From assembly GCA_964577715.1 (NCBI GenBank), contig CAZOAA010000026.1, positions 1-21,078 of the forward strand: a DNA stretch of 21,078 bases, given 5' to 3'. The notes beneath the pieces are model-generated. The model ran no database searches. It worked only from the letters and a program-made list of their open reading frames with translations, and had not been told where the DNA came from. Each line of letters starts with the position of its first letter. Position 1 is the first letter of the stretch. The stretch is from SUP05 sp964577715 (GTDB taxonomy: Bacteria > Pseudomonadota > Gammaproteobacteria > PS1 > Pseudothioglobaceae). This document shows, piece by piece, positions 16,037 through 21,078 of the stretch. Position numbers and translations under genes: made by a program.

Positions 16037-17098
16037 ATGAGTTTTATTGACAACTGGTTAAGATCTGACATTCAAGCAATTAATGCTTATCATGTGCCTG
16101 CGTCTGACGATATGGTCAAACTCGACGCAATGGAATCCCCATTCTCGTTACCAGATGAGCTGATTGGCCAATATTTAGCTTATTTAGCTGATGCTGATCT
16201 TAATCGTTATCCCAATCCAAGTGCGGATGACTTACAGCAAACTTTACGTGCGTTGATGGATATCCCATCAGAATTTGACGTATTATTGGGTAATGGCTCT
16301 GATGAGTTGATTCAATTGCTAGCATTGGCTTGTGAAACAGATAATACGATTTTAAGTATTGAACCAAGTTTTGTCATGTACGAGATGATTGCAAAATTCA
16401 CACGCTTAAATTATCAGGGTGTTAATTTGGATGATGATTTTGAAATTGATCTAGCTGCAACCTTGTCAGCCATTAAGGCGCACAATCCAAAGCTTATTTT
16501 TATCGCATATCCTAACAATCCAACTGGCAATGCGTTTGATCGTAGTGCTATTGAAACAATTATCACCTCGACTGATGCGATGGTAGTGCTAGATGAGGCT
16601 TATTATGCTTACGCAGATGATAGTTTTTTGATGGATATTGCCAAGTATCCAAACTTGGTATTACTTAGAACAGTGTCTAAAATTGGCTTTGCGGGTTTGC
16701 GTTTAGGTTTATTAATTGGTAATCAAGAAACAGTTTCTGAACTAGACAAATTAAGACTGCCGTACAACATTAATACTTTGACACAAGTAAGCGCCAATTT
16801 TTTATTGCAAGAAAAAGAAGAGATTGATAAAAATGCCAAAGCCATTCTTGCTGAACGTACTAATTTGTCTAGCGCCTTAAATACTATCGATGGTTTAGTG
16901 GTTTATCCCACTCAGGCGAATTTTATTTTGTTTAAGGCACCAGGTGCTGATGCGTTGTTTGAAGCACTAAAGAGCCAAGGTGTACTGATTAAAAATCTAT
17001 CTAGCGCACCAAGGTTGAATGATTGCTTGCGAGTGACTGTTGGCAGTGCTGAGGAAAATGCACAATTTATTAAAATTGTAAAAAATCATTATGGTTAA
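16037..17098 (+). CDS. hisC: Histidinol-phosphate aminotransferase HisC
   Basis: This PLP enzyme makes histidinol phosphate from imidazole-acetol phosphate. The 353 residues fit the family. KLDAMESPFSLP (28-39) is the substrate-binding start, and LLGNGSDELI (83-92) binds the cofactor phosphate. AYPNNPTGN (157-165) and LDEAYY (185-190) line the PLP site. RTVSKIGFAGLRLG (211-224) holds the PLP lysine Lys215. AAAAGG at 16025-16030 precedes the ATG. The last 8 bp overlap the NIF3-family gene. Aromatic aminotransferase activity is also possible in this family, but hisB and hisH downstream support the histidine role. Confidence 0.95.
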   Translation: MSFIDNWLRSDIQAINAYHVPASDDMVKLDAMESPFSLPDELIGQYLAYLADADLNRYPNPSADDLQQTLRALMDIPSEFDVLLGNGSDELIQLLALACETDNTILSIEPSFVMYEMIAKFTRLNYQGVNLDDDFEIDLAATLSAIKAHNPKLIFIAYPNNPTGNAFDRSAIETIITSTDAMVVLDEAYYAYADDSFLMDIAKYPNLVLLRTVSKIGFAGLRLGLLIGNQETVSELDKLRLPYNINTLTQVSANFLLQEKEEIDKNAKAILAERTNLSSALNTIDGLVVYPTQANFILFKAPGADALFEALKSQGVLIKNLSSAPRLNDCLRVTVGSAEENAQFIKIVKNHYG

Positions 17099-17831
17099 CC
17101 ATCAAGACTTAGCTAAATATTGTGCCGATTATTTGAACGTTAACAAGTTTGAAGACTATTGTCCGAATGGTTTGCAAATTGAAGGGCGCGCGAATATTAC
17201 TAAAATCATTTCTGGTGTGAGCGCCAATTTGGATTTAATTGAGCGCTCTATTGATGAAAAAGCTGATGCCTTGTTTGTGCATCATGGATTTTTTTGGAAA
17301 AATGAAGGCCCAAATATTGTAGGCATTAAGAAAAATAGAATTAAAGCATTGCTAGATAATAATATTAATTTATTTGGCTTTCATTTGCCATTGGATGCAC
17401 ACCCTGTTGTTGGTAACAATATTCAATTAGCTATGCGACTTAATATTGCTAACCCAACTCCTATTGGGGATACTTTAGTTTGGCAGGGAGAGGTGAATTC
17501 AACGCTTGCAGACGTTAAACAAGCGGTAAAAAATGTCACTGAGCGTGATCCACTCGTTTTTGGTGATGGCAATAAGTTAATTAATAAAATTGCCTGGTGT
17601 ACTGGTGGTGCGCAAAGTTATATCGAGCATGCGATTGAATCGGGTGCTGATTGCTTTATTACTGGCGAGGTATCAGAGCAGATACCAGCCATTGCCAAGG
17701 AAAATAATATTGCTTTTGTTTCAGCAGGTCATCATGCCACTGAGCGTTATGGTATACAGGCCTTATGTCAACATCTGGGTCAGAAATTTGAACTTAAGCA
17801 TCAATTTATCGACATTGACAATCAAGTATAA
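17091..17831 (+). CDS. NIF3/YbgI family dinuclear metal-binding protein
   Basis: This is a conserved protein of 246 residues (E. coli YbgI is 247) that forms toroidal hexamers with a two-metal site. Metal-binding motifs are VHHGFFW (63-69), HLPLDAH (98-104) and GHHATERYG (213-221), with TGGAQSY between them. It is sometimes annotated as GTP cyclohydrolase type 2; the physiological role is unsettled, with metal handling or a hydrolase role proposed. It overlaps hisC by 8 bp and precedes asd by 35 bp. Its presence in the amino-acid operon looks like packaging and does not show a shared pathway. Confidence 0.93.
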   Translation: MVNHQDLAKYCADYLNVNKFEDYCPNGLQIEGRANITKIISGVSANLDLIERSIDEKADALFVHHGFFWKNEGPNIVGIKKNRIKALLDNNINLFGFHLPLDAHPVVGNNIQLAMRLNIANPTPIGDTLVWQGEVNSTLADVKQAVKNVTERDPLVFGDGNKLINKIAWCTGGAQSYIEHAIESGADCFITGEVSEQIPAIAKENNIAFVSAGHHATERYGIQALCQHLGQKFELKHQFIDIDNQV

Positions 17832-17849
17832 TACGCCTGATTTTATAAT
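17827..17849 (+). promoter_or_regulatory. Two TATAAT boxes before asd, weak promoter candidate
   Basis: The 35-bp gap before asd is the longest in the plus-strand cluster. Two TATAAT hexamers occur, at 17827-17832 (over the stop of the preceding gene) and 17844-17849. A perfect TTGACA at 17815-17820 is 6 bp from the first and 23 bp from the second, so neither pair has normal spacing. The first has only TTTATC at a 16-bp spacing. An internal promoter for asd-hisB-hisH is possible. Confidence 0.2.
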
Positions 17850-17866
17850 TTTCATTTTCTACATTT

Positions 17867-18892
17867 ATGAGTAAAAAATTTAATGTTGCTGTTGTTGGTG
17901 CAACAGGTGCTGTGGGCGAAACTATCCTTTCAATTTTAGAACAGCGTGATTTTCCAATTGATAATTTATACCCTCTGGCGAGCGCTAATTCTGCTGGAAA
18001 AAAAGTATTTTGCCAAGGAAAGAGCTGGACAGTTGAGGATTTAGACCAGTTTGATTTTTCACAAGCTCAAGTTGGTTTGTTTTCAGCGGGCGGCAGTATT
18101 TCTGAAAAATATGCACCCATTGCAGCTGAGGCAGGCTGTATTGTAATTGATAATACAGCACATTTTCGTCGTGATGAAGACATTCCTTTGGTTGTTCCAG
18201 AGGTTAACCCTCATGCAATTGCAGGCTACACAAAGCGCAATATTATTGCTAATCCAAACTGTTCAACCATTCAGATGTTGGTGGCGCTAAAACCAATTTA
18301 CGATGCTGTTGGTATTGAGCGTATTAATGTGGCTACTTATCAGGCAGTATCTGGTTCTGGAAAGGAAGCAATTAGTGAATTAACCGATCAATCGGCCAAG
18401 TTATTAGGTGGTAATACGGATATTGATGTTGAGGTTTATCCAAAGCAAATTGCATTTAACGTGATTCCACATATCGATGTGTTCCAAGATAATGGTTACA
18501 CAAAAGAAGAAATGAAAATGGTATGGGAGACGCAAAAGATTTTTGAAGATGAAAACATTTTAGTTAACCCAACAGCAGTGCGTGTGCCGGTAATTTATGG
18601 CCATTCAGAGGCGATTAATATTGAAACTAAAGCTAAGATTACTGTCGATGAAGCGACTGAGATTTTATCCAAAGCGAACGGCGTTACAGTAATGGATAGA
18701 CGAGAAGATGGCGGTTATGCAACACCATTTGTTGAGGCGACAAACCATGACGATACATTCGTAAGTCGCATTCGTGAAGATATATCTCACGAGAAAGGTT
18801 TAAACTTATGGGTAGTTTCTGATAATATTCGTAAGGGAGCAGCTCTGAATACAATTCAAATTGCCGAAATTCTAATTGAAGAATATTTATAA
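17867..18892 (+). CDS. asd: Aspartate-semialdehyde dehydrogenase
   Basis: It reduces aspartyl phosphate to aspartate semialdehyde, the branch point to lysine/diaminopimelate, threonine and methionine. The 341 residues belong to the shorter subfamily found in many bacteria (E. coli Asd has 367). The sequence shows the NADP fold VAVVGATGAVGETIL (7-21), the active site NPNCSTIQM (129-137, Cys132), QAVSGSGKEA (159-168) and VRVPVIYGHSEA (238-249) with the catalytic His246. hisB begins on the base after its stop codon, so the two must be coupled. Confidence 0.97.
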   Translation: MSKKFNVAVVGATGAVGETILSILEQRDFPIDNLYPLASANSAGKKVFCQGKSWTVEDLDQFDFSQAQVGLFSAGGSISEKYAPIAAEAGCIVIDNTAHFRRDEDIPLVVPEVNPHAIAGYTKRNIIANPNCSTIQMLVALKPIYDAVGIERINVATYQAVSGSGKEAISELTDQSAKLLGGNTDIDVEVYPKQIAFNVIPHIDVFQDNGYTKEEMKMVWETQKIFEDENILVNPTAVRVPVIYGHSEAINIETKAKITVDEATEILSKANGVTVMDRREDGGYATPFVEATNHDDTFVSRIREDISHEKGLNLWVVSDNIRKGAALNTIQIAEILIEEYL

Positions 18893-19474
18893 ATGATAAA
18901 AGTATCAAGAAAAACTAACGAAACAGACATTAATGTTGAACTAAATTTGTATGGTACAGGCCAGGCAAATATCAATACTGGTGTGCCATTTTTAGATCAC
19001 ATGTTAGATCAAGTAGCACGTCACGGTTTAATGGATTTAAACATTAAATGTGATGGAGACACAGAAATCGATGATCACCATAGTGTTGAGGATATTGGCA
19101 TTACATTAGGCCAGGCTTTTGCACAAGCGGCCGGCGATAAAAAAGGTTTTACACGTTATGGGCACGCTTATGTGCCATTGGACGAGGCTTTGTCACGTGT
19201 GGTGCTGGATCTTTCTGGTCGCCCAGGTTTAGAGCTTAATGTGAATTTTAGTCGTGCAATGATTGGCACATTTGATGTTGATCTTATCGGTGAGTTCTTT
19301 CAAGGGTTTGTTAATCACGCTTTAATTACACTACATGTTGATAATTTGCGCGGGGTGAATGCTCACCACCAAGCAGAGACAATCTTCAAAGCTTTTGGTA
19401 GGGCACTACGTATGGCAGTATCGCCAGATGAGCGCCAAGAAGGAGTTATTCCTTCAACTAAAGGTTCGCTTTAA
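18893..19474 (+). CDS. hisB: Imidazoleglycerol-phosphate dehydratase HisB (monofunctional)
   Basis: It dehydrates imidazoleglycerol phosphate in histidine synthesis. The 193 residues correspond to the dehydratase alone; the N-terminal phosphatase half of enteric HisB is absent, so histidinol phosphatase must be encoded elsewhere. Two half-domains carry the manganese-binding motifs: FLDHMLDQVARHG (33-45) with DDHHSVEDIG (60-69), and NHALITLH (141-148) with NAHHQAETIFKAFGRAL (156-172). The ATG follows the asd stop directly, and hisH follows after 6 bp. Confidence 0.97.
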   Translation: MIKVSRKTNETDINVELNLYGTGQANINTGVPFLDHMLDQVARHGLMDLNIKCDGDTEIDDHHSVEDIGITLGQAFAQAAGDKKGFTRYGHAYVPLDEALSRVVLDLSGRPGLELNVNFSRAMIGTFDVDLIGEFFQGFVNHALITLHVDNLRGVNAHHQAETIFKAFGRALRMAVSPDERQEGVIPSTKGSL

Positions 19475-19480
19475 ATATTT

Positions 19481-20098
19481 ATGCAAACGATAGCCATTGT
19501 TGATTATGGCATGGGTAACGTGCGCAGTGTGCAAAAAGCCATCGAGCACGTTTCTCCAAACGACAATGTTATTTTGACTGATAGTGCTGAGCTTATCAAT
19601 AATGCCGATCGTGTTGTTTTTCCTGGACAAGGGGCTATGGGCGCTTGTATGGAGGCACTTAATCAACATAACCTAGTTGATGTTATTAAAACCTGTGCAC
19701 ATGAAAAACCTTTTCTGGGTATTTGCCTAGGTTTGCAACTTTTATTTGATCACAGTGAAGAAAATAAAGGGACTGAAGGGCTTTCTATCATTCCTGGAAA
19801 GGTAGTTAGATTTCCAAAAAACGATCTAAAAATCCCACATATGGGCTGGAATAGAGTTAAGCATATTGCAAATCACCCACTTTGGCACAATATTGATGAT
19901 AATTCTCGCTTTTATAGTGTTCATAGTTATTATGTAAACGCAGAGGATGAGGGCGTTATTGCTGGGTCAACTAATTATGGTATTGAGTTTACTTGTGCCA
20001 TTGCAAAAGACAATATGTTTGCCGTACAGTTTCACCCTGAAAAATCACAGCATGATGGTTTGCAATTATTAGAAAATTTCGTTAACTGGAATAATTAG
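19481..20098 (+). CDS. hisH: Imidazole glycerol phosphate synthase, glutaminase subunit HisH
   Basis: It releases ammonia from glutamine and passes it to HisF, which makes imidazoleglycerol phosphate and AICAR; the AICAR feeds back to PurH, also in this window. The 205 residues show IVDYGMGNVRSV (6-17), the nucleophile Cys82 in GICLGLQ, and VQFHPEKSQ (182-190) with His185 and Glu187 completing the triad. The synthase partner hisF and the isomerase hisA, which often follow, are absent: the next gene converges and overlaps the hisH stop by 4 bp. HisF must be supplied from another locus. Confidence 0.97.
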   Translation: MQTIAIVDYGMGNVRSVQKAIEHVSPNDNVILTDSAELINNADRVVFPGQGAMGACMEALNQHNLVDVIKTCAHEKPFLGICLGLQLLFDHSEENKGTEGLSIIPGKVVRFPKNDLKIPHMGWNRVKHIANHPLWHNIDDNSRFYSVHSYYVNAEDEGVIAGSTNYGIEFTCAIAKDNMFAVQFHPEKSQHDGLQLLENFVNWNN

Positions 20099-20930
20099 AC
20101 CAATTGTTTAGCGCAATTCATAACGCCAGAGTAGTAGGTATTGCCAAATAAATTAAGATGATTTAGGTAGTGATACAACATATATAGTGGTTTGCGCTTA
20201 TCAAAACCTTCTGCAAACGGCATAATTGATTTGTAACCATTGTAAAATTCATTAGAAAACCCGCCAAACATAAATGTTAGTGCTAGATCTGCTTCTGAGT
20301 GCCCATAATAACTAGCAGTATCAATAAAGTACGGATATTTTTTTCCACTTATAAAATTACCCGACCACAGGTCTCCATGTAGCAATACAGGCTTGATATT
20401 ATCATCAAGTAGTTTTGGTAGTGTATTTTCTATCTTTATAAGGCTTGAAAAATCATGGCTATTTAAATAACCATTTTTTCTTGCCAACTCTATTTGAAAG
20501 AGTAATCTATATTGCCAAAAAAAATCAGCCCAGCTATTAATGTTTTTCCAGTGGCATTATATTGTGGGGTTTGGCCGATCTTGTTGTCAAATATAAATCC
20601 AAAATAATCAGTTGTTTGTTGATGTAGTTTTGCAAGTTGCGTGCCTAATTGTACTTGTGTATTTGGATTATTAGCGCTTTCAATCCACTGCAAAATAAGA
20701 GAATGCTCGCAACTACCAAGTACCTTTGGTGTGTGCAGTGTTTCTCCAAGCAATTCGAGCTCTAAGCCTTCATTTATTAATTCATTATTGGCATTATCTT
20801 GAAGCTTAATGAATACAGTCTCTTTACTATCTAGCTCGACTTTATAGGCAGAAAACAAACCTGTGCCAATAGATTGAGAGTTCAATACTTTTTGATTTAA
20901 GTGCTTTTCAATATATTTATTTACCGACAT
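20095..20930 (-). pseudogene. Fructosamine/ketosamine kinase family gene broken by a one-base deletion
   Basis: Two adjacent minus-strand frames form one FN3K-family protein. The 5' part (20930-20490, ATG at 20930) has the kinase N-lobe (VFIKLQDNA) and ends in IGQTPQYNATGK before running out of frame to a TAG. The 3' part contains NINSWADFFWQYRLLFQIELA, then the catalytic VLLHGDLWSGN and the DTASYYGHSEADLALTFMFGGF region, and stops at 20095. Adding one A to the coding-strand A5 run (plus-strand T5 at 20543-20547) joins them cleanly as TGKNINSWADFF. The restored frame would be 279 codons, the normal family size. Family members phosphorylate sugar-amine adducts for protein or metabolite repair. 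The break may be real decay, a sequencing error, or rescued by slippage at the nearby T8 tract. The gene overlaps hisH by 4 bp at its end and the DUF1841 gene by 10 bp at its start. Confidence 0.85.
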
Positions 20931-21078
20931 TGATGTTTTATACAATTAATGTAGGCTTGATGATCCATGGGCGAGTTATTTTTTTGTGCGGAAAAAATCA
21001 TTTGAGCAATACAGTCCATCATTTTGTGCTCTACCTCGTGCGGATCTTTAACTTTATTTAGTATCTTTTGATAATAGT
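20921..21078 (-). CDS. DUF1841 family protein, C-terminal part, cut by the right edge
   Basis: A minus-strand frame runs from the right edge to a TAA at 20921-20923 and encodes 51 residues. It contains HEVEHKMMDCIAQMIFSAQ and, nearer the end, MDHQAYINCIK. This matches the C-terminal end of DUF1841 proteins, which have an H-x-x-EH-x-MM-(D/E)C motif and a closing AY-x-x-C-like helix. The function is unknown; the family is common in gamma- and betaproteobacteria. The stop lies inside the fructosamine kinase gene, a 10-bp overlap, so the two are one transcription unit. The call rests on recall of the family pattern. Confidence 0.75.
   Translation of the reverse strand, partial: YYQKILNKVKDPHEVEHKMMDCIAQMIFSAQKNNSPMDHQAYINCIKHQCR

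Noticed and set aside
17815..17832. TTGACA followed by TATAAT as a strong promoter before asd
   Set aside because: The two boxes are 6 bp apart; sigma-70 needs about 17, so the pair is not a promoter.
1..21078. CRISPR arrays, insertion sequences, tRNA/rRNA genes, toxin-antitoxin or phage genes
   Set aside because: I looked on both strands and saw no repeat-spacer pattern, transposase, RNA gene or such proteins; the intergenic space is too small for most of them.

Overview
The window is a compact, AT-rich stretch of bacterial chromosome carrying housekeeping genes. It holds 21 recognisable protein genes, one of them broken by a frameshift and one cut by the right edge, plus one small unidentified ORF at the left edge. 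The families (Fis next to DusB, FolB/FolK, a monofunctional HisB, a YbgI-type NIF3 protein, DUF1841, a CPHC-type DsbA) point to a gammaproteobacterium. Low GC, tight packing, pathway-mixed operons and a decayed gene fit the SUP05/Thioglobus and thiotrophic-symbiont group of sulfur oxidisers. That placement is inferred from gene style and rests on no marker gene. I see no tRNA, rRNA, insertion sequence, prophage, CRISPR array or defence system.

Layout. (1) 1-409: a small ORF of unknown function, convergent with purH. (2) 410-11350, minus strand: nine co-directional genes with gaps of at most 50 bp and three 4-bp ATGA overlaps. In transcription order they are aceF, lpdA, a Pcm-like methyltransferase, an RND/MMPL exporter, nadB, def, dusB, fis and purH. 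They cover the E2/E3 parts of pyruvate dehydrogenase, the first step of de novo NAD synthesis, N-terminal deformylation, tRNA dihydrouridine, nucleoid regulation and the last steps to IMP. (3) 11351-11506: a divergent promoter region, the longest gene-free stretch at 156 bp. (4) 11507-13182, plus strand: a YadG/YadH-like ABC exporter pair. (5) 13172-13753, minus strand: plsY, overlapping the permease tail to tail. (6) 13793-20098, plus strand: nine packed genes, folB, folK, dsbA, thiD, hisC, a NIF3/YbgI gene, asd, hisB and hisH (folate, disulfide formation, thiamine, histidine, the aspartate family). (7) 20095-21078, minus strand: a fructosamine-kinase-family gene broken by one missing base, preceded by the C-terminal end of a DUF1841 gene.

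I found no convincing new multi-gene system. The points most worth a second look are: the one-base frameshift in the fructosamine kinase beside an eight-T tract that could allow slippage rescue; a near-identical palindrome on both sides of purH, one copy overlapping a predicted purH promoter; an aceF-lpdA pair without aceE; and a methyltransferase of the isoaspartate-repair family that lacks the family's usual substrate motif.
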